From Kingdonia uniflora (Eukaryota; Streptophyta; Magnoliopsida; Ranunculales; Circaeasteraceae), in the NCBI GenBank assembly GCA_014058105.1, contig JACGCM010002893.1, positions 496,001-560,000 on the forward strand: a stretch of 64,000 bases of DNA. The letters are read 5' to 3'. Numbering within the stretch: position 1 is the stretch's first letter; every line of letters begins with the position of its first letter. The notes beneath the pieces are model-generated. The model worked only from the letters and a program-made list of their open reading frames with translations. It had not been told where the DNA came from and did no database searches. Below, in pieces: positions 22,815-35,504 of the stretch. The position numbers were made by a program, and so were the translations under genes.

Positions 22815-25800
22815 ATGGAAGATCAAGCTCCCGAACATGAAGCAGATACTGATGAAGCAATGGAGACGACAAAAGTGGATACTCTGAAAGAGAGGAAGGT
22901 CTCATGGGCAAAGCTTCGGCGAGTTGATTCACTCAACATGGAGGCTGGAAATGTTTCTAACGTTCAGAGCCACGACAACTCAAAGGTTTAAAATAACAGA
23001 TTTTTTAATTTCCTTCTCTTATGATCTGATCTACGGGTCTTAGCAGACATGGAAATGTTTCTACATGAGCTAAATCACAATTTTCCTATTTCTTATTTAG
23101 CGTTGTTATTCATTCCACAGGTTGACTGGAGAATGACATTACTACTGGCATACCAAAGTGTTGGTGTGATTTATGGGGACATAGGAACATCCCCTCTTTA
23201 CGTGTATTCAAGCACTTTCACGAATAAGATTCCGAACACAGATGATATATTGGGTGTATTGTCACTCATTATTTACACAATAATCCTATCACCCATGCTT
23301 AAGTATGTGTTTATTGTTCTGAGGGCGAATGATAATGGTGATGGTGAGTTAATATTTATTGTGTCATCAACATGTTTCCTATTTTAATAGGATTCTCTTT
23401 ATATATTTTCATAATTTGACAAAAAACTTGTTTTAGACCATCTAAAGGTAAACGATCAAATTTCTTGGAGCCCTCTAACATGAAGGTGGTCGGGCATCAT
23501 TATCAGATCCACCTTCGTGTTCGTTTAGTTAAATATCTTGGTTACGTTGCATGCAAATTAATCAATCACTATTCGACTAGTATAATACATGGACTATATA
23601 GATAAATACATTACAATTGTGTGTGTTTCCATATGATTCCTCTTTACCAAATATTATACCAAACTTGATGTAGGGGGGACATTTGCGCTCTATTCCTTGA
23701 TATGTCGGTATGCAAAGGTCAGTTTACTTCCGAATCACCAAGCTGAGGACAAAGAACTGTCCAACTATAGGCTAGAAACACCTTCAAATCGATTGGGAAG
23801 AGCCACAAAAGTTAAAGCGAAACTAGAGAAAAGCAAAGTGGCTCCGATTGTGCTCTTACTTCTCACAGTTCTAGGGACTTCCATGGTGATTGGAGATGGG
23901 ATTCTAACTCCGGCCATATCAGGTAATACCTATGTAATTTTATGAGTTTTTAAGAATATATTTATCACTTAAATTTACGAAATTGTATATTATGATTTTA
24001 ATCCAATAAGTGGAGTCAATTAAATTGTTTACCTTGCAGTGCTTTCTGCCGTGGGTGGAATCAAAGAGTCTGCAAAGTCCCTTAATCAAGGTAGATAATA
24101 TATATTAAGCCAAGATTAATAATAGAGGGAGACTAACCTGTGAAGTTTGCAACGAAAAAAATAATAATAATATATATATATATATATATATATTCAGGCA
24201 TATAAAAAGAATACTATAACATAAATCTATAGTTATTTTTCCAACTAAAAATATAAATGTGACTCAACCATCCTTTGATATTTGATTGCCAGATGCTATT
24301 GTTGGGATTTCCGTACTGATCTTGATCTGTCTCTTTTCTGCTCAACGGTTTGGCACTGACAAAGTTGGATATTCTTTTGCCCCAATAATCTTGATATGGT
24401 TTTCTGTCATTGGGGGCATTGGTATCTACAACTTATTCAAGCATGACATTAAGATTTTGCGTGCTTTCAATCCAATATACATTATTGACTACTTTAAAAG
24501 AAATGGAAAAGATGGATATATATCTCTTGGTGGGGTTGTCTTGTGCATTACGGGTGAGTAAACTGCTCTAAGAGATGAATTATTTATTTCATTTTCTTAT
24601 AGCTATTTTGTTAACTATAACTAATGAACAGGAACCGAAGCAATGTTTGCTGATCTAGGTCATTTCTCTGTAAGAGCAGTTCAAGTAAGTAAACCAACAA
24701 CTTCTTTTTTAATTTTGTGGAACTCCAAAGCATTTGTACTTCTACATTCAGTTAGATCCCCACATAAAGTAACACCCGTAAATAAAAAATTGTACAAACA
24801 ACCTTCCGTGATCTTATTGCTAAAAACAAACTCCATTTGACATGGGATTGCAGATAAGTTTCTCTGGGGTTGTGTTTCCATCATTGTTGTGTGCGTATAT
24901 TGGACAGGCTGCATATCTCACCAAATTCCCTGAAAATGTTGCTGATACTTTCTATAAGTCGATTCCACGTAAGTGAAAAAAGATGTTATTTAACCTTATA
25001 TATTTTAATTTAAACCACGTGATGTCATAATTTTGCGTGGTTAATATTTTCACTAACTGCAGATGCGATGTACTGGCCAACATTTGTCGTGGCTGTTGCT
25101 GCTTCAATTATTGCCAGTCAAGCTATGATATCAGGATCATTTGCAATCATATCTCAGGCTCTAAGTCTAGGTTGTTTTCCTAGGGTTAAAGTGGTTCATA
25201 CTTCCACTAAGTACGAAGGACAAGTATACATTCCTGAACTTAATTATATGATCATGACCTGCTCCATTCTAGTCACTGTTGCCTTTCGAACCACTGAAAA
25301 AATTGGGCATGCATACGGTAAGCTCTTGATTCTCGGTAACAAAAAAAAAAAAAAAAAAAAAAACTTCCACATGGTCGGAAATGTTTATTCCTTTTCACCT
25401 AACATCGTTTAAAACTCTTACGGTTGTGATGCAGGTATTGCTGTGGTTGCAGTGATGGCCATCACAACACACTTAACTTCTCTCATAATGCTAATAATAT
25501 GGAAGATAAGCGTTTGGAAGATAATATTGTTCTACATGGTGTTCGCAACACTGGAGTTGACATATTTATCCTCGGTCTTATCCAAATTTGTACAAGGTGG
25601 ATATCTTCCTCTGGCTTTTTCATTTTGCCTAATGACGATGATGGGTATTTGGCATTATGTATACAGAGGGAGATATATGTTTGAGCTCAAGAACAAGGTT
25701 TCTAGTTCTTTCATGAAAGATCTAGTCAAGAACCAATACATAAACCGGGTTCCTGGAATTGGCTTCTTATACTCTGAGCTAGTTGAAGGGATCCCACCGA

Positions 25801-26462
25801 TATTTCCACACTTTATCTCCAACATACCATCCATTCATTCAGTCCTGGTTTTTGTTTCAATAAAGCATATACCAATTAGTAAGGTGTTAATGGAGGAGCG
25901 TTTTCTTTTTCGACAAGTTGAGCCAAGAGATTATCGGATGTTCCGTTGTGTCGTGCGTTATGGATATAAAGATGCCATTCAACCTTCTGAAGAGTTTGAG
26001 CGTCAGCTAATCCAAAACTTGATTGAGTTTGTTCGTCATGAATATTTTTTCTTTGAAGGAAACACCACGGAACAAACCACAAATGATGACGCAAGGCTCG
26101 CGCATTCGGGTATATTGGTGAAAGAAAGAGATGTATCTGAATCAGGGGCATCAAAGGTGCACAGTGAACCACCACGTGTTTCTTCAGGATCCATCCGTCC
26201 AAGATCATCCAATGGGATTATTAGTTGTCCAATCCAGGGAGCTACTGAAGAGATGGAATTCATTCAGAGAGCAGCGGGTGATGGGGTGGTGTATTTGTTG
26301 GGGGAGACAGATGTTATTGCAGAACCAAAATCTTCTATATTCAAGAGGATAATTGTGAACTACATCTACTATTTCTTGAGGAGAAACTTCAGGCAAGGTG
26401 AAAAAGCATTGTTGATCCCCCAAAGCAAGCTTCTCCGTGTCGGTATGACTTACGAGATATGA
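22815..26462 (+). CDS. HAK5-like: KUP/HAK/KT potassium transporter, HAK5-like (cluster I)
   Basis: Moves K+ (and often Cs+) into cells across the plasma membrane, coupled to H+; cluster-I members act in high-affinity root uptake. Nine exons with GT-AG introns: 22815-22985, 23121-23343, 23674-23922, 24040-24090, 24293-24553, 24632-24684, 24854-24968, 25063-25317, 25435-26462. They join to 2406 bases without a stop, 801 residues, close to the family's usual 780-800. [13 protein letters not shown] at residues 72-84 is the family hallmark. [41 protein letters not shown] and the C-terminal [10 protein letters not shown] follow in order, with about 12 hydrophobic spans before a long cytosolic tail. 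The ATG was chosen because exon 1 reads in phase into the DWRM block. No lesion was seen, so the gene is probably functional. Intron 4 has a TA run and intron 8 a poly-A run. Confidence 0.93.
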
Positions 26463-26935
26463 AAAGAAACCAAAACAAGCTATCATTTGCATAGTCTGTG
26501 TGTACTTGAACGTTTTGTTTTATATAAATTTGTAGCATATTGAATAGAAAGAAAACCCGAATGAAAGAAGTTATATATCATGTCATAAATGGATGTAAGA
26601 AAATGAAACACCATTGATATTATTTAAGTGAGGTTTGCATTGTTACCATACATTTTTATCTCTAGCTGAACATGGAGAAGTTCTTTAATCATCCGGAGCA
26701 TATCTACATCTTATTAACAACTGCAAATTAAAAGAAAATGTAATTAGTTAGCTTTCGTCTCATAGAAACTAAACCTTAGCACTGAAGTAAGCATTGGGTC
26801 CGTTAAAGTAGTCTTTTAAGAACAAGTCTAGATTTGTTATTTGCCTATTAGTGTCCCGGGTTAGTAGTAGTAGTTGAGTTAGTTGCTTAAGTGGTCTTTA
26901 TTTGTAGCAAGTTAGTTTCCTCATGTGTTCTATAA
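26463..26935. other. 3' flank of the transporter gene
   Basis: Contains the likely 3' UTR (AT-rich, 'tttatataaatttg' near 26520 and 'gaatagaaag' near 26545) and then sequence running into the copia gag fragment. No independent gene seen. The part after about 26780 may be LTR or leader of that copia fragment. Confidence 0.45.
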
Positions 26936-27343
26936 ATGAGAAGATCAGAAGGAGCTGTGTTTTATCATCATGACAACGAAATTCATGGTGAAAAAATAGT
27001 TGATATTATGATAATCGAGAAGACGCTTCGATCAATGACACCGAAGTTCGATTATGTAATTTGTTCAATTGAAGAATCAAAGGATCTAGTTACGTTGTCA
27101 GTTGATGAATTGATGAGTTCACTGCTGGTTCACGAGCAAAGAATAAATCAACACGTGATGGTGGAGCAAGCATTGCAAGCCTCGGCCAGCAAGCATTGCA
27201 AACCTCAGCCAACAAGCATTGCAAATTGTAGTAGCATATTCCCCAGACTCGATAAAGATAAGCTAAATAGAGTCAAGTCGAATATATCTTGTCATTTGAT
27301 CCCCAGATTCGACAAGGAGAAGCTAGCAAAACCAAGTCAAAGG
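26936..27343 (+). pseudogene. Ty1/copia gag fragment (UBN2 type)
   Basis: An open frame of about 136 codons carries the gag pattern EKTLRSMTPKFDYVICSIEE, then LSVDELMSSLLVHEQRIN, which is typical of plant copia gag proteins. It breaks off at 27343, where the T3 LTR begins. The rest of the element presumably lies beyond T3, outside the window. A small internal duplication (ASKHCKP/QPTSIAN region, 27175-27225) is visible. Confidence 0.7.
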
Positions 27344-27513
27344 TGTTAGGCCCACGTCTACAGATCTCGAAGTTCTACAGTAACTGCTGAGCTTGGTCAA
27401 ATAGAGTTGTTGCACATGATCCGTAAAGTTTGCCCTCCACCCATTAAACCAGGAGACCAATTATTTTGTAACTGTCTGTATCCATTATAAATACAGGCAT
27501 AACATATGTCAAC
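27344..27513 (+). mobile_element. T3 Tat-like element, 5' LTR segment 1
   Basis: Starts TGTTAGGCCCACG directly after the copia gag frame and carries a TATA box, 'ccattataaatacaggc' (about 27482-27498). It is interrupted at 27514 by T1. Its continuation after T1 is found at about 44552 (and again at 45084), and after T2 at 59626. This is inferred from the target duplications and from the LTR-like character of all three pieces. Confidence 0.55.
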
Positions 27514-28055
27514 TATAGGGACCTGTCCCTCGACCTATGCCAAACTCGAACTACCCCAATATCAGACTCACACATTATACACATGACATTCACAATCAGC
27601 AATGGCACCTAGACCACAAATTGATGAAGAACGTGGATCGAGCACTACATATAAAATATAACAAATCAAAGACACCTGTCTCCCAAGAACTAGCAGTTAC
27701 AAGTTCAACTGCCACTTGACCACATTCTCAGGAGAACGTGTTTATGCACAATAACAAACTGAGAGTGAGATCTATAAAAAGGATGAGTTTCAGAGGAGAA
27801 AGGACCATAAATTTTATACTTCAAGACCAAGTTTTTCTAGCTCAAGAGATCACAAAACTTGTAATCAAAACATTAGCCTCAAGCAATAAAAGTTACAATT
27901 ACTAAATCCTCAAGTCGAGGTCATAGTTTTTACCTATTCAAAGGTTTCTATGCTAATCGCATGTGTCATTTTTATATTGAGTTATATTAATTCTTGTCAC
28001 AGGTACATTGGGTGTAAGAGTTAATTTTGAGCTACTATGAAATTATGCCATTACA
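27514..28055 (+). repeat. T1 5' LTR
   Basis: Begins TATAGGGACC, aligning with TGTAGGGACT of the T2 LTR start, and ends GCCATTACA. A TATA box (CTATAAAAAG, 27772-27781) and an AATAAA signal (27885) frame the expected R region. 'tcgaggtcatagtttttacc' at about 27914 is a motif shared with other Tat LTRs here. Confidence 0.85.
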
Positions 28056-28073
28056 TTTGGCTCCGTCTGTAAG
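28056..28073 (+). other. T1 primer-binding site
   Basis: TTTGGCTCCGTCTGTAAG directly follows the LTR end. It corresponds to the TGGCGCCGTCTGTGGG-type site seen at T2 and T3, commonly found in plant Tat/Athila elements. Confidence 0.8.
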
Positions 28074-28133
28074 AAAGAAGACATTTGCACAATATCATGA
28101 GGTATACAATTACTCAACTATCCATTTCCAATT

Positions 28134-29598
28134 ATGGTGACTTCCAAGCAACCAGCAAATGGAGTCCAGCTTAATCTTTCAATCGAGCCAGAACTAAGGG
28201 CAAACCTGCACACCAAAACAAAGAAATGTAATTAGTTCGAGCATCAGTTGATACGTGACCGCGAGTTTCGCGAACATGTACTAGAGAGCGAGCGTCAAGC
28301 TCGTCAAACAGAATTCAAGCAACATGAAGAATAGATAACAAAAATGCAGACCGCCTTGCAAGATTTATAAGATAATCAACAAGTTCCCCTTGCCAGGGAA
28401 CGTGATCAAATACCAGCGAACTCTCGAGTTTCAGCGCGGGAAAGATTGGAACCTCGAGGAGCAACTAGCAAAGCAGTTTCCAGATGTCTTCATAATGACC
28501 CACAAGCTTCAATTTATTTCGGACGAGACGATCAGTCTGACATCAGTAGAGGGCGTCGGCCTTCCAAGCATCAAGAGGAGGCGCAATGACCTCAATCCAA
28601 AATACCTGCTCGTGAATGCTTGCGTGAGGACGCCCACACTCATAATCCCCGACCTGTATGCCAAATCACTCAAGCACCACGTCAGTACGTCACACAAGAA
28701 CACATGAATCAACGCATCAAGGAGTTAATTGAAGCTTAACCTCTTGATAATAAGGAAAATTTAACCAAGTTGTAGGGTAGCCCGATTGCCAAAGAGTTAT
28801 TTGATATGGAAGTACCGACAGGGTTCCATACTCCCAAGATACGTAAATACAAAGGCACTTATCCGAAAGAGCACATTCAACAATTTTGTGATTCACTGGG
28901 ATTGTATTTAAATCTAAATCATATTCTATGTCGTCTGTTCACCATAAGCCTACAGGGAGAACCGCTCGGGTGGTTCTATTCTCTACCTGAAGATTTTATC
29001 CTCACATTCGACCAACTACAAAAGATCTTTCGTCAAGATATATGCTCACAATAAAGATAAGGAATAAAATGTATACACTCTTATTAGTCTTAAACAATCT
29101 CAAGGAGAGAAACTCGAGGTCTTTGCAAAGAATTTTTTGGAGCTCGTACAGAAAGTTGACAATCTCGATCAAAAAATAGACGTTTCTGCGTTTACCAATG
29201 TAGTACAGATCGATTGCAAAACGAAAAAATATCTCTTCTTGAACAAACCCTCGACCTTGGAAGACATGATTACCAAGGTCAATGGGCATGTTGACCTAAA
29301 AAGGATGATGACCGAAAGGTATAAATCTACTAAATCCGTCTTAACCACAAAATGCCAAAATACATATCGCAACAGTAAACCAAAGGAGGACCAGGGTAAT
29401 CAAATACGTGCTAAAGAAAATACAGGCAAATCTCGGAAAGACAATTTATTGCCCAAGCCGGTCCTCCCCAAAATGAATGTCCAAATCTCATCAATTTTTT
29501 TAATACTAGCGAAAGACAAGTTCTATCGTGCATCTCAACCACTGGAACCAATTGAAAGGCAAACCATACTGCATGCATCACAAGGTAACTCATCATAA
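28134..29598 (+). pseudogene. T1 gag, broken
   Basis: The frame from ATG 28134 shows an N-terminal region with charged residues, then SPIAKELFDMEVPTGFHTP (about 28780) and the retrotransposon gag core IQQFCDSLGLYLNLNHILCR (about 28878). LFLNKPSTLEDMITKVNGHV follows near 29232. It aligns throughout with T2 gag (58965-57600, minus strand). Several stops and at least one frameshift near 29055 interrupt it. Confidence 0.8.
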
Positions 29599-29899
29599 AA
29601 CTGATAACTATTATGCTTTACAGAGGTTGCTGGAATACATTTTCAAAGATGGGAGAATGCACTAATACAATATCAACCTAGAAAGATACAAGAATGGAAG
29701 CTATAAGACGCATGTCGAAGTAGTTCAAATCGAAAATCAGTCCGAGGAAAAACACTTATACCATATGTATCATAGCAACATGATCGAGATCCATCAAATC
29801 AACAACTTTACCAGATTCAAGAGAAGGAGGTTAACGGAATGCTGCGACCTCACCACTCAGGATAAAGAAGTTAAACTCCTTCCTAAATCAAGCAATCGA

Positions 29900-32800
29900 T
29901 GAACTGGAATTTTATTTGAGGATTGCGATATCAGTCACATCAAGTTTCCTCATCATGATGCTCTGGTTATTATGCTTAAAATGAGGAAATTCATTATGCA
30001 CACCCTGATGATCGATACTGGTAGCGGTATCAAAATCCTCTTTTAAAGCGCGATCGAATAAATGGGTTTAACCGATCAAGTTATACCAAACGACATCGAT
30101 ATTAGTAGGTTTAATGGATCTAAAGAAGAACGGGTAGGCAAGATCATCCTACCCATTACCGCTGGACCCATCACTATCGACGTCGTTTTCTACATCATTA
30201 ATGCCAAATTTCATTACTTAGGGATTATGGGCCACTGCTGGATTCACAACATGGAAGCAATCACTTCCACGTACCATCAAGCGCTTCGCTTCAAGCACAA
30301 TGGCGGCATTTATGAAATCAAAGGCAGTCAAAAGCTTTCACGAGCTTGCAAAAATACCGTATCTGCCATACTCGACATATCTGACAAATTTGTTGCGTAG
30401 TAATTATAGAAACCTGGTCACACCGATGGCTAGCCTTCCACAGAAGAACCAACAGAATACATAGACATCGATAGACCAAACAGATGTACTTATATTGGTA
30501 CCAAGCTAGTCTAACACGGAAAGGGCACCCTCATTAAATTTTTGTGACTGAACCAAGGCGTCTTCGCTTAGACGTTTAAAGAAATGCTAGGAGTCGGCCC
30601 AACCAAGGTTTGCTGCAAGTTAATCATCAACAACAATGCCACAGCAGTCAAACAGAAATAGAGAAGACTGTCACCTCATCTCCGAGATGAAGTCAACAAT
30701 GAAATCGATAAATTTATCGAAGTCATATTCATTCAAGAAGCTAAGTACCTGGATTGGATCTCCTACATTGTCGCAGTTCCAAAGAAGAATGGGAAGGTTC
30801 GAGTTTACGTGGATTTCACAAATCTAAACAAACAAACACCGAAGGATAGTTTTCTTCTTCCAATCATTCATCAAATTCTCAATTCAACGGCAGGACACGA
30901 ACTATAATCTATGATGGATATTTCTTTTGGATACAATGGGATACCGCTTCTAGACGACGATCAGGAAAAAACTGCTTTTATCAATGAAATAGGACTTTAC
31001 TGTTACAGAGTCATGCCTTTCGGACTGAAGAGCGCCGGAGTGACTTATCAAATATTAATGACAACAATGTTCAAAGCACACTTGGGAAAAATAGTTGAAG
31101 TATACATCGATGATCTACTCTGTTAAAGCTTATAGAAGAAGGATCATATCACAGATCTCGATACCGTCTTCCACATTTTACGTACATAAAGGATGTGGCT
31201 CAACCCTGATAAATGTTAATACGTAGTGTACTCAGGCAAGTTCCTGGGATATCTCGTTAGCAAGAAAGAGATGGAGGCTAACCCAGATCAAATTCGAGCT
31301 CTACTCAATATGTCGTCTCCTACAACAAAGAAAGAGGTCCAGAAGCTCACTGGCAAGATCACCGCTATCAATAGGTTCGTCTCTAAATATTTAGATTGTT
31401 GCCGATGGCAGTTTTTATTACTTTGAGGATGCACCAAATAAGGCAAAATTTGACCCAACGAAGATATCGATTGGACAGAAGAATACGAGGTAACTTTTCA
31501 AGAACTCAAAACCTACCTGGAGAAGTCTCCCATAATGAGCACCCCGATAGACAATGAGGAATTGATCATCTACCTCACAGTTACAGAAAACTCTCTCAGC
31601 TCGGTTCTTATTCGACTTGAAGCAAAAGTTGAGAAGCTGGTGTATTTTATCTTCAAAACTCTCACTCTATCAGAGCCAAGATATTTCAAGATTGAGCGGC
31701 TCCTTTTAACCCTCGTTTACACTTCATAGAAGCTCAAGCACTACTTTCAAGCTCATTTAGTCAAAGTTATGACGAACTACCCACTCCGGGAAGTTCTTTC
31801 TAAAAAAGAAAAGTCGAGAAGAGTACAACAGTGGTCTGTCAGCTTAGGAGAACATGATATCAAATTTGAGCAGCGCCATTCAGAAAAGGGTCAAGCAGCT
31901 GCCGATTTTTTAGCAAATTTCCATGCTGAAGATCTATACTGGGAGGAGCACGATCCTGATCTCACAGAAGATTTGCCTACCAAGCCCTTTGATGAGCGAC
32001 CTGAATGGGTTACAAGAAAAGGATAAAGACTTTTAAAAGATAGTTCAACATGACCCACAGGGTCAGGTATCAGAATCGTACTGATTACTCTATCAAACGG
32101 CAGGATTAAGAAATTAATCTGCTAGGATTTAAAGCCTCAAAAAATGTCACAGAGTACGAAGCTTTGATTCATGGGCTCGATTTAGCATTGGAACTCAGCG
32201 TTCCAGAGATATCAGTCTTTACAAATTCATTACTAATAGTCCACCATTACTCTGAACAATACCAGAAGAATGGAAAAATGGTCGACTATGCAGCCCTTGT
32301 TGCTGATCGAATGAGCAGATTCAAAATAGTTGCACTCGACCATTTACTACAAGGAAAAAACCGACACACCAATTTTTTGGCTTACTTAGCCGAGATCTTG
32401 GGTACAGAAGCATGAGATCTTGGGTACAGAAGAACGATACCTCCAAATCGAAGTGATCTTAACCCCTAGTATTAATCTTCCCTTGGTATGCGCAATCAAC
32501 ACTGTGGACGATGAAGAGGAGGACGACGATTGGAAGAAGTCTTTTATCGTCTATCTCGGCCAGAAAAATGATAATGATGGGTCCCTTCCAGAAGATCCAA
32601 AGCAACGCAGAAAATTAATCAAAAATTCAAAGCATTATACAGTTCAGAAAGGTAATTTATATAGAAGATCAGTAACTGGGCCTTATCTAAAGTGCCTATC
32701 CAAGCAACAAGCAGATGGAATGCTCAAAGACTTACATGAAGGGACTTGTGGCTCCCATGCCACAGGTCGATCACTTACAAACAGAGCAATTACACAAGGA

Positions 32801-33770
32801 GTATTCTGGCCAGGAATGCAGAAACAAGCGGAAGAGTACTCACGAAGACACGACGCATGTCAACGACGTGGACACATAATACGAGCACCTGCACTCAAAC
32901 TCCATGCCAGTAAAGTATTTTGGCCTTTCAAGAGGTAGGCACTCGATCTAGTGAGAAAATTCCCCAATACTCCTGGGAACCAAAAGTTTTTACTCGTAGC
33001 AACATATTACTTTACAAAATAAGTAGAAGCAGTCCCTCTTTGTCGAACTCGAGAAGAAGTCATCTTATTTATCTGGGAGCATATTATCACACGGTTGGGA
33101 TGTCCCCACCTAATTTAGATCGATAATGGGCTGCAGTTCATTAGAGAAAAAGTAGTGACTTTTCTCATCAAACACATCATTCATTCCCCATCCAATCCAT
33201 ATTACCCCCAAAGAAATAGACAGGCCAAAATCGCCAACAAGACGATAGTGAATGGAATTAATAAGAGGCTCCAATTAGAAGATAAAGGAAATTGGATAAG
33301 GGAATTATCAGTTATCTTGTGGGCATATTATATTATACCAAGACAATCCACTGGATGCTCCCCCTTCCTCTTTGCTTATGGCATTGAAGCCATCATCCCT
33401 ACGGAATACCACCATCCAGTCAAAGATCACGAGCTAACAGACAAAAAGAATGAGTTCGAGCTAGCCTACAATATGAACTGGATCGATGAGACCCGAGCTC
33501 GAGGTATTGCCAACTTGGGTTGATATCATCATATGTTAGCCATCTCGTACAACAATAGAGTCTAAAGTCGTGAGTTCCAAATCAACAATCTAGTCCTCAG
33601 AGAGATCCCCAAGAGCAGAAAAGAGTTAAATACAGGAAAGCTCGCATAAAATTAGGAAGGTCTATTTTTAATCGTTGGCCGCACTGGCCTTGGATCATAC
33701 TACCTCATGACAAAGAAAGGCGTTCGAATACCAAGCCCTTAGAATACTAAGAGATTGAAGCGAAATTATC
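29900..33770 (+). pseudogene. T1 pol: protease, RT, two RNase H domains, integrase, broken
   Basis: Protease has the active site MIDTGSGIKIL (about 30007). RT shows KKNGKVRVYVDFTNLNK (about 30782), MDISFGYN and the catalytic YIDDLL (about 31104). The first RNase H follows, with RVQQWSVSL and GQAAADFLANF (31815-31920). A second RNase H-like domain has TEYEALIHGLDLALEL (about 32150) and NRHTNFLAYLAE. Integrase carries GTCGSHATGRSL and CQRRG; one Cys/His finger residue is altered (HDACQ where T2 has CDTCQ). The second RNase H ends in a 22-bp duplication (32392-32433) that breaks the frame. The architecture is that of a Tat element; this copy is inactive. Confidence 0.85.
32392..32433 (+). repeat. 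22-bp tandem duplication in T1 pol
   Basis: GAGATCTTGGGTACAGAAG occurs twice in a row (32392 and 32414). The second copy follows an in-frame TGA and shifts the frame between the second RNase H domain and integrase. Confidence 0.85.
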
Positions 33771-33779
33771 GTTAAATCC

Positions 33780-34226
33780 CTAGTTCTCAAATACAGGATA
33801 CTTCTATTCTAGTTCCTTACATTCCAAAAGTGAGGTTTTAATCTCCAACAATGTGTATATTATTTTCTACTAAATGAAAACTTTCAAGTTTTTTGCCACA
33901 TTATTCGCTATAGGCATACATGTAGTATCTACTAAATCTCAAATATTAAAGAAAATGTAACACTAGCTTTCAATCGATACATCTATACACATATCAGCGA
34001 TTAAAATAAAGGTAATACTAGTTTTAAATCTATGATCTCTAATATCTCTAAAATACAAGATAAAGCATAGGTCAAACTAGCTTTCATCTGTCAAAACATT
34101 TACAATTCAGAAACAACATGTCACTTATACAGGTTTTTCTTACTGAGGGTTAGATGAACTTTCCCCTACCGTTGGAGGACGTAAAGCCATAAAATCTAGC
34201 GCTCGCACAACTACAATCTCTCTTCC
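33780..34226 (-). repeat. T1 non-coding spacer with remnant array units
   Basis: On the minus strand 'atgaaagctagtttgacctatgctttatcttg' (quoted in parts: 'gaaagctagtttgacc', 'ctttatcttg') and two shorter relatives occur at about 33955, 34012 and 34070. They match the unit of the 157-bp array in T2 (52060-53105). T1 thus holds only two or three decayed copies. Confidence 0.55.
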
Positions 34227-34637
34227 TTACTCTACTTGTTCTATAGTAATGAGGCCTATACCGGTTGCCATAGAGTTCAGGCAATTACGTCGATCTATTT
34301 CAGTATTACAGATACAACCTTTAAATATCAAACAGTCATGCAAGGTATCCCTTTCGAACTTAAGCCTCTTTACTTCCACAAAATAGGCAATTACTACCAT
34401 TATCTCCCTCGAGTGCACCTCTTCCATAGAAATCCTATATCGGTTCAGAACTGCCAACTCAGCAAAATTCACCTTTAGTTTCTTATGATTTTTATCCAAA
34501 TGTGCGTAATGGGCATTTGCTCGCTCCAAGCATCCCTCTAAGTCTGACATAACATGAATCAATTCAAACACCAATCCCATAGACTTCTCTTGATCAACTA
34601 ATTTTTTTATTTTTAACTCCAAGACTTCACTATGCAA
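34227..34637 (-). pseudogene. T1 antisense gene C, C-terminal part
   Basis: A 136-codon frame on the minus strand, opposite to pol. It is rich in Lys, Glu and Leu and probably helical. VEVKRLKFERDTLHDCLIFK and CNTEIDRRNCLNSM match EEVKRLKSE, CRAEIDRGNCLGVM of T2 gene C (about 51760-51880, plus strand). It therefore forms the end of the same antisense gene, separated from the rest by the nested gypsy insertion at 35017-38222. Confidence 0.6.
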
Positions 34638-35016
34638 TGCTCAATACTCCACCTCATGTATATTACTTCCCTCGGCACTAGCATTCTTCAACATTTTATC
34701 CTTTATCTTAATCGCTTATTTAAACTCTTTATCTTTGATAAGATAAACCTCTAACCTATGACCACTCTCTCTAGATCGCTCATTAGCTTTCCTTGTGATA
34801 GCTCGAACGATAACCAAATCTACCTCTGACTCTTTAATTCGTGCCTGGGTACTAACCACATCACCCCTCGCGGTCGCCACCTCGACGTCACTCTTTCTCT
34901 TCTTCGATCCCTTTATAATCTATGCCATCTTACCATGCAAGCTTGCCAAATCTGCCTTCAACTTCGTCACTCGTTCATTAAGTTTATCACATTGATTATG
35001 ATTGCTCCGAAGATTA

Positions 35017-35504
35017 TAATCAACAATACTATTGAGAAGCTTTTAGTTAGTAGAGAAACACGAAGAGTACCAAAATTGGGAAAAATAAAGCTTCAATTGC
35101 TTAAGAAAACAAAGTAGATTACAATGAATCACTCTATAACCCTAGACTTCTCTCAGAACTCTTTCGATCTAACATAAGAAATAAAGTTAACCAAAGTCCC
35201 CTTTATATAGAGGGAACTTGAAATTACAAAATAGAATGCATCTCAAAGAAAAACAATGTCTGAGAATCAAAACACCGTTAGAGTTGTTCGAACGAACCAG
35301 AGAGTCGTTCGAACGACTTTACTACTAATTGGTCTAAAAACCCTAGAAACTTGCCAAGTCGTTCGAATAAAATATCAACTCGTTCGAACGAAATATGGCT
35401 CTGGGCCAAAATTCCTTAAGACATGTCAACTCGTTCAAACGACACTTAACTTCATTTGAACAACTTTGACAAATCTTTAAATAACACTAGATCTTCTTGG
35501 ATCA
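35017..35504 (-). repeat. Nested gypsy 3' LTR
   Basis: Left copy of the pair. It contains several CGTTCGAACG-type palindromes (about 35285-35445) and a 'tttatatagaggg' TATA-like motif near 35200. It pairs with 37755-38222. Confidence 0.85.

Noticed and set aside
25876..26492. Minus-strand ORFs within the last exon of the transporter gene
   Set aside because: They are antisense to a well-supported exon and lack any domain.
34795..34995. Plus-strand ORF with hydrophobic segment
   Set aside because: Antisense to the coiled-coil part of T1 gene C; hydrophobicity comes from the reverse complement of Lys/Glu-rich coding.
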